Positions 17,877 through 27,269 of a stretch of DNA of 64,000 nucleotides are shown piece by piece. The DNA is from Shewanella mangrovisoli (lineage in GTDB: Bacteria > Pseudomonadota > Gammaproteobacteria > Enterobacterales > Shewanellaceae), in assembly GCF_019457635.1 (NCBI RefSeq), contig NZ_CP080412.1:3100001-3164000 (forward strand). Reading direction: 5' to 3'. The notes beneath the pieces are model-generated. The model worked only from the letters and a program-made list of their open reading frames with translations, did no database searches and was not told the DNA's origin. The translations under genes and the position numbers were made by a program. The first letter of the stretch is position 1. Each line of letters begins with the position of its first letter.

Positions 17877-20135
17877 TTACAGCGAGCTATAGCGGTCACG
17901 CAGACGCTGTCTTACCACTTCGGCAATCGTGTTAAAGAAGAAGGTAAATACGAACAGAACGAAGGCCGCGAGGAACAGCACACGGTAGTGCGAGCTGCCA
18001 ATCGCCGACTCTGGCATTTCCACCGCAATGTTAGCCGCCAGCGTACGCATACCTTCAAACACGCTCCATTCCATGATGGCGGTGTTACCCGTTGCCATCA
18101 GTACGATCATGGTTTCACCCACAGCGCGGCCTAGACCCATCATCACCGCAGAGAAAATCCCTGGGCTTGCGGTCAACAGCACTACACGTGTTAGGGTTTG
18201 CCAAGGCGTCGCGCCCAGCGCCAAACTGCCGTTCGATAAATGGCGTGGCACAGAGAAAATCGCGTCTTCGGCAATCGAGAAAATCGTTGGAATAACCGCA
18301 AAGCCCATGGCGATACCTACTACCAGCGCGTTACGTTGGTCGAAGGTGATGCCTAATTCGTTAGTGATAAATTGACGAGTGTTGCCATCAAACAGCGCCA
18401 CTTCGATCATCGGGCTGATGGCAAAGGAGAACCAACCCACAAAGCAGATAACCGGAATTAGCATCAGCTCCTGATACACTTCAGGCAGACGTTGTTTCCA
18501 AGTGCCGGGTAATTTGCTCCAAGAGTAAGCCGACACCAGAATCGCCGTCGGCAGCAGTACCAGTAACACTAAGATGCCCGGCAAGTGCTCTTCAATCAGC
18601 GGAGCTAACCAAAGTCCGGCGAGGAAACCTAAGATAACCGTCGGTAAGGCTTCCATGATTTCAATGGTTGGCTTAACAATGCCGCGCACCTTTGGCGACA
18701 TAAAGTAAGCAGTATAAATGGCGCCCGCAATCGCTAATGGCACGGCAAACAGCATGGCGTAGAACGCCGCCTTCATGGTGCCGTAGGCCAATGGCATTAA
18801 GCTGAGCTTGGCTTCAAAGTCATCGCTACCCGAGGTGGATTGCCACACAAACTTTGGCTCTGGGTAACCTTCGTACCACACCTTATTCCACAACGCGCTC
18901 CAAGACACTTCTGGATGCGAGTTTTCCACGTGGAAGATATTCAGTTGTTTGTTCGCTTCGACCACTAGGCCGTTCGAACGTGGGCTAAAGCCCATCACGC
19001 CTGGGTTTTTAAGGTCAAATTTTTCATCAAACAGTTCGCGCTCACTGGTGGTATACAGGAGTGATAACTCACCCTCTGGGCTCACCACGGCAAAACTTTT
19101 ACGGTAGAACTCAGAGGCAATCGAGGCCACTGGTGCTAAGTCAGTAAACTCACGGATCTCTTTGTATAAACGGCCTTTTGGACCATTCACTTGGAAGTAC
19201 TGGGTCACTACACCTGAGTCGTAGCTCACCAGAATCGAACTGGCACCGGCGAGTAAGGCAATGTTGTTAACCTTAGACTTTTCCTTTTCCGCATCGATTA
19301 CCTGCATTAAATCTAGGCTTTCAACATCACGGATATTGTAGATAAACACCTTGTTGCCCATTTGCAGCATCAATTGGCGTTGGTCAGGCGTCATCAATTG
19401 GTGTGCGACTTTTTTAGGGGCATCAGGTAACAGTGCCCCCGTGGTCGTCCATTCCACCTCTTCGGTCATCATGTTTTCTTGACCTTCGAGACGGCTTAAA
19501 CGCCAAGCGCCATTGTCATCTTGGTAGGCGAAGCTGATTTTATCGTTGCTGTAACTAAAGGCTAAATGATGGATAGCGCTGCCCGACTCATCGATCGTGA
19601 TCGGCGCTTCACCCGCGCTGTAACGCAGTTTTGGGGTAATAAGGCGCTTGTTGTTAGGATAACTTAAGCCAAATTCGATTCCCACAATTAAGGCTTGACC
19701 GTTACTTAACCCCAGTGCAAAGCGTTGCTCACTCGGCGCGGCAATCGCGGCGCTGGTGACGCTCACACCAGCGGGTAATGGCGGTGTAAAACTGGAGAGT
19801 AAGCTGCCATCGGCAACCGTGTAGAAATCCACTTGGCCATCGGCGGCCACGCGATACATGACCTCATTTTGCTCGTCGGCACCGACCATCAGGGTCGAGA
19901 CTTCAGCATGTTGATAACTCACGCTTTTTACCGGAGTCACATCCGCGCTGTCGAAAATGGGTTTAATCACGTACAGCAAATAGAAGAAGATCAACAATAA
20001 GGCGACAAACACCATAGTGCCGCCAATCGTGACCCCAATTTGAGCCGCTTTATCCTTAAATGCCCTGCGACTTGAACGTCCGCCTTTCAGCATACTTTGC
20101 GGCGCAGAACCAGGTTGAATGACCTGACTTTCCAT
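17877..20135 (-). CDS. pstC: PstC, phosphate ABC transporter permease (extended form)
   Basis: A 752-aa permease subunit, against about 320 aa in E. coli. A transmembrane segment near residues 35-60 is followed by about 370 residues of predicted periplasmic, beta-rich sequence. The permease domain then occupies the C-terminal 300 residues, with the cytoplasmic EAA loop SNGSLALGATPWQTLTRVVL. It is the first gene of the operon and has an AGAGG site and a Pho box upstream. No pstS lies beside it, so the phosphate-binding protein must be encoded elsewhere, or the large periplasmic domain assists binding (inference). Confidence 0.93.
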   Translation of the reverse strand: MESQVIQPGSAPQSMLKGGRSSRRAFKDKAAQIGVTIGGTMVFVALLLIFFYLLYVIKPIFDSADVTPVKSVSYQHAEVSTLMVGADEQNEVMYRVAADGQVDFYTVADGSLLSSFTPPLPAGVSVTSAAIAAPSEQRFALGLSNGQALIVGIEFGLSYPNNKRLITPKLRYSAGEAPITIDESGSAIHHLAFSYSNDKISFAYQDDNGAWRLSRLEGQENMMTEEVEWTTTGALLPDAPKKVAHQLMTPDQRQLMLQMGNKVFIYNIRDVESLDLMQVIDAEKEKSKVNNIALLAGASSILVSYDSGVVTQYFQVNGPKGRLYKEIREFTDLAPVASIASEFYRKSFAVVSPEGELSLLYTTSERELFDEKFDLKNPGVMGFSPRSNGLVVEANKQLNIFHVENSHPEVSWSALWNKVWYEGYPEPKFVWQSTSGSDDFEAKLSLMPLAYGTMKAAFYAMLFAVPLAIAGAIYTAYFMSPKVRGIVKPTIEIMEALPTVILGFLAGLWLAPLIEEHLPGILVLLVLLPTAILVSAYSWSKLPGTWKQRLPEVYQELMLIPVICFVGWFSFAISPMIEVALFDGNTRQFITNELGITFDQRNALVVGIAMGFAVIPTIFSIAEDAIFSVPRHLSNGSLALGATPWQTLTRVVLLTASPGIFSAVMMGLGRAVGETMIVLMATGNTAIMEWSVFEGMRTLAANIAVEMPESAIGSSHYRVLFLAAFVLFVFTFFFNTIAEVVRQRLRDRYSSL

Positions 20136-20258
20136 TAAGAACCTCTATTATTAAAGCCTGTGAGTTTTTTCGCTAGGAATTGCGAAATGCTATGCTTACA
20201 CTGTTTGAGCATAAACTGAGCAATAACAACACCCTTCATTCTAAGTGCGTTGAATTAT

Positions 20259-20276
20259 ATGACGCAAAGATGACAG
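20259..20276 (-). promoter_or_regulatory. Pho box upstream of pstC
   Basis: On the minus strand, CTGTCAT-CTTT-GCGTCAT matches the PhoB target: two 7-bp CTGTCAT-type repeats in an 11-bp period, the first perfect and the second 5 of 7. It lies about 125 bp upstream of the pstC start. TATAAT directly abuts and TAGAAT lies further downstream; either could be the -10. This predicts induction by phosphate starvation. Confidence 0.8.
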
Positions 20277-20334
20277 TTGTGTTACACCCGATTTTAAAAC
20301 AGGTGCCTTTTACAAAAAATAGGAGTCAGTCGCC

Positions 20335-20835
20335 ATGCTACGATATTTAATCACGCTTCAAGCACCTGATAGAAAAGGATTAGTCGAGCAAATCGCCCAC
20401 GCCGTGAGTCGCCATGGCGGCAACTGGTTAGACTCAGAGTTGCGCCATATCGACGGGATTTTTGCCGCCATATTGTTACTCGAGGTGCCTTCCCTGAAAA
20501 TGGACGAGCTGATTGAAGCCTTGGAATGCATCGACGGCCTCACCCTCACCTATTCAAAAACCTCGGTCGCCCTCAAACCCATTAAGCGGCTAACCTACAG
20601 CCTAGTGTCCTACGACAGACCCGGTTTAGTGCTGGATATTTCCAATCGCATCACCGCACTAGGTATCAATATCGAACAGTTTAGCAGCCAGTTTGAGACC
20701 GCAGGCCATACCGGCATTGCCCTGTTTCGCGCCACCATAGGTTTAGGCTTAACCGACCTCGCCCAAGAGGAACAACTGGTGCAATCCCTCTATGCCCTCG
20801 GTGATGACTTAGTGCTGGATAAACTCAGTCGTTAA
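20335..20835 (+). CDS. gcvR: GcvR-like ACT-domain regulator
   Basis: A 166-aa protein made of two ACT domains: LITLQAPDRKGLVEQIAHAV with NWLDSELRHIDGIFAA, then LVSYDRPGLVLDISNRI with GINIEQFSS. This is the composition of GcvR, which binds glycine and holds the activator GcvA in check to control the glycine cleavage system. The gene is alone, divergent from pstC and convergent with an EamA gene, so the call rests on domain layout. Some relatives are only loosely related ACT proteins. Confidence 0.85.
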   Translation: MLRYLITLQAPDRKGLVEQIAHAVSRHGGNWLDSELRHIDGIFAAILLLEVPSLKMDELIEALECIDGLTLTYSKTSVALKPIKRLTYSLVSYDRPGLVLDISNRITALGINIEQFSSQFETAGHTGIALFRATIGLGLTDLAQEEQLVQSLYALGDDLVLDKLSR

Positions 20836-20852
20836 CCTTCAACCCCTTCAAC

Positions 20853-20887
20853 AAAAAACGCCGCGGGCAAACCCTGCGGCGTTTTTT
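20853..20887. terminator. Bidirectional terminator, gcvR / EamA
   Basis: Long hairpin AAAAAACGCCGC-GGG / CCC-T-GCGGCGTTTTTT (one bulged T) between two converging genes, with A and T runs that allow termination in both directions. Confidence 0.9.
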
Positions 20888-20895
20888 ATGGTGAG

Positions 20896-21783
20896 CTAAC
20901 TGACTTTCTGGTGCCGAGACTTAATCAAATATCGCAGCGGCACTTGGGAAATCAACATCCCCAGCAACATTAAACCGCAACCCAACAAGGCGCGCAGCCC
21001 TAAGCTCTCTCCAAGGAACATAATACCGCCGATGGCCGCAAACACGGTTTCTAGACTTAAAATAATCGCCGCGTGCGCAGGATGAGCATGCTTTTGCGCC
21101 AGCACCTGTAAAGTGTAGGCAATACCCACTGAAATCAGCCCCGCGTAGGCCAGTGAGCCCCAAGCTGCAATCACCTTATCGACAGTCGTCACCTCAATGG
21201 CCGCCGACACCAGCAGGCTTAATACGCCGCACACCAAAAATTGCATCATGGCGAGTAACACTGGCGAAATTCGCTTGGCAAAATGATCCACTGCCAAAAT
21301 ATGCATCGCCCAAAACAGTGCGCCAATCAATTGCAGCGTATCGCCATAACCGAGGTGAAAGCCTTCTTTAATGCTTAAAAAATACAGCCCGACCACGGCG
21401 ATACCGCAGCCCACCCAGGTATTTGCGCCAGTAGCATGTTTCAGGGCTAAGCCCAATATCGGCACTAACACGATATAAAGCCCAGTGATAAAACCCGCAT
21501 TAGCCGCCGTGGTATAAAGCAGCCCCACCTGTTGTAGCGATGCGCCAGCGAATAACAGTCCGCCTACCACCCCGCAGCCCATGGCAAAGTCTTTGGGTGT
21601 ACCGAGATGAATTTTGCCTTGCCGAGCCAAGTACCACACCAGAGGAACGAGTGACACAGTACCAATTAAGAAACGTAACCCGTTGAATGCAAAGGGCGAT
21701 AAATGCTCCATCCCTAAGGTTTGGGCGACAAAACCAAAGCCCCAAATAGCGGCGGCGAGCAGGAGTAAAAAATTGGCTGGCAA
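20896..21783 (-). CDS. EamA/DMT-family transporter
   Basis: A 295-aa membrane protein with ten hydrophobic helices in two EamA halves. The first half starts AAAIWGFGFVAQTLGMEHLS and the second contains VGIAYTLQVLAQKHAHPAHA and LETVFAAIGGIMFLGE, the latter being the common C-terminal DMT signature. It should be an inner-membrane exporter of small molecules with unknown cargo. It is not close in sequence to the other two EamA genes of this window, so the three are not recent duplicates. Confidence 0.87.
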   Translation of the reverse strand: MPANFLLLLAAAIWGFGFVAQTLGMEHLSPFAFNGLRFLIGTVSLVPLVWYLARQGKIHLGTPKDFAMGCGVVGGLLFAGASLQQVGLLYTTAANAGFITGLYIVLVPILGLALKHATGANTWVGCGIAVVGLYFLSIKEGFHLGYGDTLQLIGALFWAMHILAVDHFAKRISPVLLAMMQFLVCGVLSLLVSAAIEVTTVDKVIAAWGSLAYAGLISVGIAYTLQVLAQKHAHPAHAAIILSLETVFAAIGGIMFLGESLGLRALLGCGLMLLGMLISQVPLRYLIKSRHQKVS

Positions 21784-21877
21784 GATACGGTCTCAATGAT
21801 TAAAAAGGATGACAAGATTACCCAGATGCTGGGCGCTTGTCCAAATATGTTGCGACACTGTTAGCGTTTAAACCGTG

Positions 21878-23038
21878 CTACTGGCGAGTCTTGCCTTGTA
21901 GACTTTTGGCCTGACTCAAGATTTCATTTAAAAACACTGAGTCGGATTGCTTTGCCAACTGCACCGCTTTGTTGGAAGCATCAATCGCGAGGGCGGTTTG
22001 ACCATCAAGATCGTAGGCGGTTGCTAAGCTATCCCAGAGCACCTCAGACATGGGAAACACCTTTGTCCCCTCCTGTAAAATCTCCACACCCCACGCCGTT
22101 TTTTGCTCATAGCTGGCCTTGAGGCCATAGACATTATATTGCTGGGCAGAGAGCGGAAACTCATAACCGAAGACCGCCGTTTGCTGGTGATAGAACTGCT
22201 TTAACGCCTTTAGCGGCATCACCGCGATTTCGGGCACCGCATTCCAATTCGCAAACAGCGTCTTTAATGCCTCAACATTGCCGATAAGCGGGGTGCTGTC
22301 ATGGGTTTCTTCGGGAAAGCGTTTATCAAACCATTGCAACATTTGGGTTGAAGGAGGCTTCACTGACGGGCTATTACCCAAGGTATTTTGCAATTGGGTG
22401 ATTTGGGCTGCAAAGGCGCTGGCCATCTCGTTGGGTTCACTGGCCATACTCAAAAACCAGCGCATGGGTTTTGTCCGTTTGGCAACGGCTAGCTTCGCGG
22501 ACTCGCGGACAAGCCAATCATTGTCCCACCAAAGGCTTGGGCTGATGGATATTGCCGCATTAAACCGAGTGTCAGGCGTCAGAGCCACATAGCTGCTGAA
22601 TAGCCCAGCCATAGAGTGTCCCGAAAGTATGTGGTAATCGGCAATACGATATTTCTGGCCCAAGCTGCTGAGTAGTTCTGTTTCTAAAAACTGCCTGTAG
22701 TTCTCAGCCCCACCACTTCGATCTTTAAACTGTTCTAATTGGGTCGGCGTAAACGACTTTAAGCGATTATTCGAGCTGACACCCACGACAATCAGCTCAG
22801 GGATAATGGCATAGCTACTTAAAAAACCGACATTCGCGGCAATATGCTCAAATTGTGTTGAGCCATCCAAGACAACTAAAACGGGATAACGGAAGTCGCT
22901 GGAATGGCCATAGGTTTCGGGGAGTTTGATTTGCAAGTTAATGTCATCATTCAATATTTCAGAATGGATCTGCATCTTGCCAGCCTGCGCCATCACCTGC
23001 ATCGACAAGAAAAAAATCAGCCCTAATACTATCCGCAT
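21878..23038 (-). CDS. Secreted esterase-D-like alpha/beta hydrolase
   Basis: A 386-aa protein with an N-terminal signal peptide (about 19 residues, ending AQAG). The esterase D (PF00756-type) fold follows: YPVLVVLDGSTQFEHI, the nucleophile elbow ILSGHSMAGLFSSY with the active Ser, and SISPSLWWDND. A catalytic His may lie in EETHDST around residue 255. The C-terminal 90 residues look like one or two TPR helices (VLWDSLATAYDLDGQTALAI). Likely a periplasmic esterase or siderophore hydrolase; the substrate is not evident. AGGGAGG precedes the ATG. Confidence 0.85.
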   Translation of the reverse strand: MRIVLGLIFFLSMQVMAQAGKMQIHSEILNDDINLQIKLPETYGHSSDFRYPVLVVLDGSTQFEHIAANVGFLSSYAIIPELIVVGVSSNNRLKSFTPTQLEQFKDRSGGAENYRQFLETELLSSLGQKYRIADYHILSGHSMAGLFSSYVALTPDTRFNAAISISPSLWWDNDWLVRESAKLAVAKRTKPMRWFLSMASEPNEMASAFAAQITQLQNTLGNSPSVKPPSTQMLQWFDKRFPEETHDSTPLIGNVEALKTLFANWNAVPEIAVMPLKALKQFYHQQTAVFGYEFPLSAQQYNVYGLKASYEQKTAWGVEILQEGTKVFPMSEVLWDSLATAYDLDGQTALAIDASNKAVQLAKQSDSVFLNEILSQAKSLQGKTRQ

Positions 23039-23282
23039 CGTTTACCTCCCTGAACAATGGCTGCTAAGTTACTGGTTTTTATCAATACAATCAATTTATT
23101 AACATAATTACGCCACCAGAAAGCCCTGATTAGCCACAAATGATAGTTAGGCTCTCAATCGAGAATTCCTATCTAAACTCGGCGGGATAATCTTGTATAC
23201 TGCACACCACGCAATGACGAATGCATAAGTGCGCTGGATGCCTTACCAAACCCAGTGACACCATAAAAAACTAGGAACACCT

Positions 23283-24107
23283 ATGTTAGGAACGCTAAAA
23301 AAGCTGCGCGCACACTTAGATGAGGCGCAACAAGTACAGTATCAATTGGTTGTTGGCGACGAGTTACTGCCACTGAATCCCTTAATTGGCAAGCCGTTAA
23401 CTCTTACCCACACGGGTAACATCTTCTGCTGTAACTGCGGCAAAAAGACCAAAAAGAGCTATTCGCAAGGCCATTGCTTTGTGTGTATGCAAAAGCTCGC
23501 CAGTTGCGATATGTGCATTATGAAGCCCGAAACCTGTCACTTTGACCAAGGTACTTGCCGCGAGCCAGAGTGGGCGCAAAGCCATTGTTTTGTGCCACAT
23601 TATGTTTATCTATCTAATACTTCAGGCATCAAGGTCGGTATCACTCGCCACACACAATTGCCTACTCGCTGGATAGATCAGGGTGCGACTCAAGGTTTAC
23701 CGATTTTTAAAGTGTCGACACGACAAATCTCGGGTTTAGTGGAAGTGGAGTTAGCCAAACTCATCAATGATAAAACCCACTGGCAAACCATGCTTAAGGG
23801 CCACGCCGACGATATCGATTTAAATGCTAAGGCGGTGGAACTGATCCCGCAAATTGAGGCTAAGTTGCATGAAATCGGCATGCAAAAAGGCGATTACAGC
23901 ATCGAACGTTTAGATGAAACGATTCAGTCGATTCACTATCCCATCGACACCTTTCCGAAGAAGATCACTTCCCACAACTTCGATAAAAATGAGGTAGTAA
24001 GCGGGATTTTACAGGGGATAAAAGGTCAGTATCTGATCTTCGATACGGGCGTGATTAATATTCGCAAATTCACCGCCTATGAAGTCAGCGTAGCGTTAGC
24101 TGACTAA
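23283..24107 (+). CDS. DUF2797 family protein
   Basis: A 274-aa cytoplasmic protein with the DUF2797 cysteine pattern: CCNCGKKTKKSYSQGHCFVC, then CDMCIMKPETCHF and GTCREPEW. This looks like a zinc-binding region. A GIY-YIG-like segment follows (HYVYLSNTSGIKVGITRH, then PTRWIDQGA). Nuclease-like folds of this kind act on DNA, but no function is proven for the family. It is a single gene without an obvious operon partner. Confidence 0.83.
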   Translation: MLGTLKKLRAHLDEAQQVQYQLVVGDELLPLNPLIGKPLTLTHTGNIFCCNCGKKTKKSYSQGHCFVCMQKLASCDMCIMKPETCHFDQGTCREPEWAQSHCFVPHYVYLSNTSGIKVGITRHTQLPTRWIDQGATQGLPIFKVSTRQISGLVEVELAKLINDKTHWQTMLKGHADDIDLNAKAVELIPQIEAKLHEIGMQKGDYSIERLDETIQSIHYPIDTFPKKITSHNFDKNEVVSGILQGIKGQYLIFDTGVINIRKFTAYEVSVALAD

Positions 24108-24359
24108 TATAAGCTAAAATTCCTGTCAAATGAGTGTGTTGAACGCCGTTATGGCTATCAGTACACTCATTGCTAAACCGTTAGATGACAGTAGTGAAGC
24201 GTCTAAATCGCTTAGGTTGAACCTCGATATACTCATACCTAAAGCATTGTGATCACCCTTATCTTGCAATCACTCAGCCGCACCCACTCCCAGCATCCCA
24301 CATGGATAAAATGGCGCTCACCTTTTCCAAGGTAAAAATCTCTATATGGAATATATTTT

Positions 24360-24932
24360 ATGAAACAAGGACCTCAAAATTTTATCCGTCGCTGTGCATT
24401 CCAACAAGAATTACGTAGTAAGCAATCTGGGATAATGTTGCTCTTAATAATCCCGTTGATAATAGCAAGCGGTCCTTGGAAGGAACTGACCGCATCGCTA
24501 TCGACAGAACCATGGGATATAGGATTTACAATTGTTGTCGTTTTAGCCGTTGTGGTGGCATTTTTCTTCGTCTTCATGATCATTTCTGAAACGATAAGAT
24601 TGAGCAAAGCCGCTAAAGATGAACAGCTTAGATTAGCTGAAGCTGGACCTGATGGTTATTACATCGATATCTATCAAGAAGGCCTTATATTTAATCTCTA
24701 CGATGCCGAGTTTCATCTTTTTGATATGAAACAACAGTTTGTCCCATTGGATGAGATTGCCAGTACAAAATACTTTAAATATAGAGGCACACGCCGCTTG
24801 ACGATCAACTTTGTCCAGATTTCCGGCCAAGTGTCGTTCACGAATAGGGAAATAAATATGGATAATTTTGATTTTCTGAAGGAATTTCTCGAAACTCATG
24901 TAGCTAATAAAGAGAATAAGGCAAGAAAATAA
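24360..24932 (+). CDS. Unknown membrane protein
   Basis: A 190-aa protein with two transmembrane helices (about residues 24-38 and 53-77) and a C-terminal soluble domain of about 100 aa (DGYYIDIYQEGLIFNLYDAE onward). That domain resembles the small beta-rich, PH-like domains seen in other membrane proteins. I do not recognise a family. Slightly AT-rich and alone, with a weak ribosome site. Confidence 0.7.
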   Translation: MKQGPQNFIRRCAFQQELRSKQSGIMLLLIIPLIIASGPWKELTASLSTEPWDIGFTIVVVLAVVVAFFFVFMIISETIRLSKAAKDEQLRLAEAGPDGYYIDIYQEGLIFNLYDAEFHLFDMKQQFVPLDEIASTKYFKYRGTRRLTINFVQISGQVSFTNREINMDNFDFLKEFLETHVANKENKARK

Positions 24933-25057
24933 GCCAGCTTAAGCTAGCTTGATTAGGAATAGCGGCGTTGTGTAAAGCATAAGCCCCACGCAACGCTCGC
25001 CATTCTTGGATAAGCCTGATTTTGAAGAGATTAAATCAATCGAGCAGAGGCTTTGCT

Positions 25058-25459
25058 CTAACTTGGTTGCGCAACCATATAAACAAGTTCCCAGATATGT
25101 CCATCGGGATCTTCAAAAGCATGGCCATACATAAATCCTTGATCCTGCGCTTGACGATAGGCTTTGCCGCCATGCTGCTCGGCAAGCTTGACCAAGTGAT
25201 CGACACGCTCCCGACTGTCGCAGTCTAGGCAATTGAGCACTTCTGTCGTGGTGCGGGCATCGGCAATCGGCTTATCGGTAAAACCCGCGAAAAAAGGCTT
25301 TGCCAGCAACATCACATAAATATTGTCGGCAATCACCACGCAAGCGGCCTGCTCATTGCTGTATTGCTCATTAATCCCAAACCCTAGGCCGGCGTAAAAA
25401 GCCCGTGATTGTTGAACATTTTCAACCGCTAAATTAACAAAGATACTTTGTGCCATCAT
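25058..25459 (-). CDS. VOC-family protein
   Basis: A 133-aa vicinal-oxygen-chelate protein of the PhnB-like/lactoylglutathione-lyase-like group. It contains SIFVNLAVENVQQSRAFYAGLGF at the start, a central metal-free-looking VIADNIYVMLL strand, and GHAFEDPDGHIWELVYM at the end. Such proteins include enzymes and antibiotic-binding proteins. The missing canonical first His (Asn at that position) argues against glyoxalase I activity. A GGGAG site precedes the ATG. Confidence 0.85.
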   Translation of the reverse strand: MMAQSIFVNLAVENVQQSRAFYAGLGFGINEQYSNEQAACVVIADNIYVMLLAKPFFAGFTDKPIADARTTTEVLNCLDCDSRERVDHLVKLAEQHGGKAYRQAQDQGFMYGHAFEDPDGHIWELVYMVAQPS

Positions 25460-25584
25460 AATCTCCCTTTAAAAATCCCTGCGGACGTCACATCCAGTCC
25501 TGTAAAAATACCTGTAACTGTAAATAGCTCAGAGAACAGTCTAGTCAATCATTGCGGCATCCTAAACCTATATTCCCACAAGAG

Positions 25585-25613
25585 CATAAGGCGAGTATCT
25601 TACTCGCCTTATG
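25585..25613. other. Perfect 12-bp-arm hairpin
   Basis: CATAAGGCGAGT / ACTCGCCTTATG with a five-base loop, between the VOC gene and the DUF4136 lipoprotein gene. The arms are perfect but no T run follows on either strand. It may be a weak terminator for the lipoprotein gene or a regulator site. Confidence 0.55.
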
Positions 25614-25730
25614 AGGATACCTTATGACAGTGATCTTAAGCTTTCAGCCTTAAGTCTGTCAGTTTATAACCTTCTCTTTATAGCTATCTGTTTATAAGAG
25701 TCAGTTTGCAACCGAACTGGGATAACCGCA

Positions 25731-26333
25731 CTATTGCACCGCATGGGTGGCGGGCAGCGATAACAGCATTTCATCGATTAAACCATCGAAGCGGGCTCTA
25801 ACTTCATCCATATCTTTAATGTTGGCAAAGCCTTGGGCAAGGACTCGCCAGACCATTTCGGTGGGTTGCCCCGCGATACCCGTCGGTTTAAAAAAGCTAA
25901 TTAGCACTGAGCCTTTATCGTACTTTTTAGGGTCCACACCTTGGTTCGATAAACCCGGCACTAAGCCTGCGGCGGCGAGTATCTGCTCGTCCGACATTTG
26001 TGTGCCCATGGCGACGCCAAATCCGACTTGAAAGTCCGCCAGCTGCGGATCTTCAACCCAACGATAACCTTTCGTCAGCAACACTTTTTTTAGCGTATCT
26101 TGCATATGTTGTTGGACTTGTTGTTTGTCTAATCGACTGTCGACAAAGATTTTCTGGAGTGTTGAGTGCCAACTGTAGGTCATGGCGCTCGGCGGTAATT
26201 GGCTCAAATCCCCCGAAGTCACAATTGTGGTTCGCAGCGCCTGCGAATCATCCACACTCACACAGGCCGTCAGCGCGGCAAAACCTATGGTTAATAGCGT
26301 CAATAAACGCCCAATAGTTTGTGGTAAATACAT
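25731..26333 (-). CDS. DUF4136 lipoprotein
   Basis: A 200-aa predicted lipoprotein. The signal sequence ends in the lipobox LTAC, so Cys24 would be lipidated. The mature part follows the DUF4136 pattern: a helical AMTYSWHSTLQKIFVDSRLDKQQVQ region, then a beta-rich ADFQVGFGVAMGT segment and MVWRVLAQG. Members are envelope proteins of unknown function. Single minus-strand gene with a 315-bp gap to the next plus-strand gene. Confidence 0.82.
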   Translation of the reverse strand: MYLPQTIGRLLTLLTIGFAALTACVSVDDSQALRTTIVTSGDLSQLPPSAMTYSWHSTLQKIFVDSRLDKQQVQQHMQDTLKKVLLTKGYRWVEDPQLADFQVGFGVAMGTQMSDEQILAAAGLVPGLSNQGVDPKKYDKGSVLISFFKPTGIAGQPTEMVWRVLAQGFANIKDMDEVRARFDGLIDEMLLSLPATHAVQ

Positions 26334-26648
26334 ACTTATTCCCTTATTGCGATTTTTACAGCTTAAGGATAGTTGCTATTTCCAAGACTGAAAGTCGATA
26401 TGCATCATAGTGTTAAATCATCGCTCTCGACAAGTCTTGTGGCTAAATTGCACTCAGGCATTCATGGCTTCCCAATTCGTTATGATTTGTTACTTTATTA
26501 TGCCCGCAGGGCGTATAGGCGCGGCTCAATTTACCCGCTAGAATGCCTCGCCGAGCGACTGCAACTTGCATAGTCACGGCGCAAAAATCGAGGGAATATG
26601 CCCTTATCACAATGCCAATAACGACAACAAAAGGTGTGAAATAGATCT
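26334..26648. other. Intergenic region between divergent genes
   Basis: About 315 bp separating the DUF4136 gene and the LysE-family gene. Nothing beyond the expected two promoters is recognisable. A 65-codon open frame here has no ribosome site and no family resemblance. Confidence 0.5.
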
Positions 26649-27242
26649 ATGGAGTTAATACTCGCTATCGCGTTGTTTGCCTTCTCATCGGGGATCACCC
26701 CAGGGCCTAACAACATTATGCTGATGACCTCTGGGGTCAACTTTGGCGTTAAACGCAGTATTCCGCATCTGATGGGGATTAGCCTTGGCTTTCCCACTAT
26801 GATCCTCGCCATCGGCCTAGGCTTAAGTGCCCTATTTCAAGCCTATCCGATTATCCACCAAGTGATTAAAATCATTGGGATTGTGTATCTCCTGTACCTG
26901 TCTTGGCTGATTGCCAACAGCAGTAGCAAGATGGAGGGCAAAAGTATCGCTAAACCCTTTAGCTTTCTGCAAGCCGCCGCATTTCAATGGGTTAACCCTA
27001 AAGGCTGGATTATGGCCGTGGGCGCAATTGCCACTTTTACCTCGGTGCAACAGGATCTCACGCCGCAAGTGGTCACTATTGCCACAGTATTTTTATGTGT
27101 GGCCTTTCCCTGCGCAGTGGTGTGGCTTGGGTTTGGCGTGGCGCTTAAACGTATTTTGAAAAACGAGCGCCAGCAGAAGATCTTTAATATCACTATGGCC
27201 ATCTTGCTTGTGGCGTCTATCATCCCTATGATCGCCCCCTAA
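26649..27242 (+). CDS. LysE-family translocator
   Basis: A 197-aa inner-membrane exporter of the LysE/RhtB family with about six hydrophobic segments. The N-terminal motif ALFAFSSGITPGPNNIML and the central FQWVNPKGWIMAVGA are the family signatures. Family members export lysine, homoserine, threonine or related amino acids; the cargo here is unknown. It lies 27 bp before the DUF1415 gene, and the two may be co-transcribed. Confidence 0.9.
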   Translation: MELILAIALFAFSSGITPGPNNIMLMTSGVNFGVKRSIPHLMGISLGFPTMILAIGLGLSALFQAYPIIHQVIKIIGIVYLLYLSWLIANSSSKMEGKSIAKPFSFLQAAAFQWVNPKGWIMAVGAIATFTSVQQDLTPQVVTIATVFLCVAFPCAVVWLGFGVALKRILKNERQQKIFNITMAILLVASIIPMIAP

Positions 27243-27269
27243 TTTTGGCCGTAAGAGTTAAGCACTAGC

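Noticed and set aside
20254..20259. TATAAT abutting the Pho box as the sole -10 of pstC
   Set aside because: PhoB-dependent promoters normally have the -10 about ten bases after the box. This one overlaps the second half-site, so it is listed only as a possibility.
26373..26573. 65-codon plus-strand frame in the gap before the LysE-family gene
   Set aside because: No ribosome site, no family resemblance and no coding-like composition.
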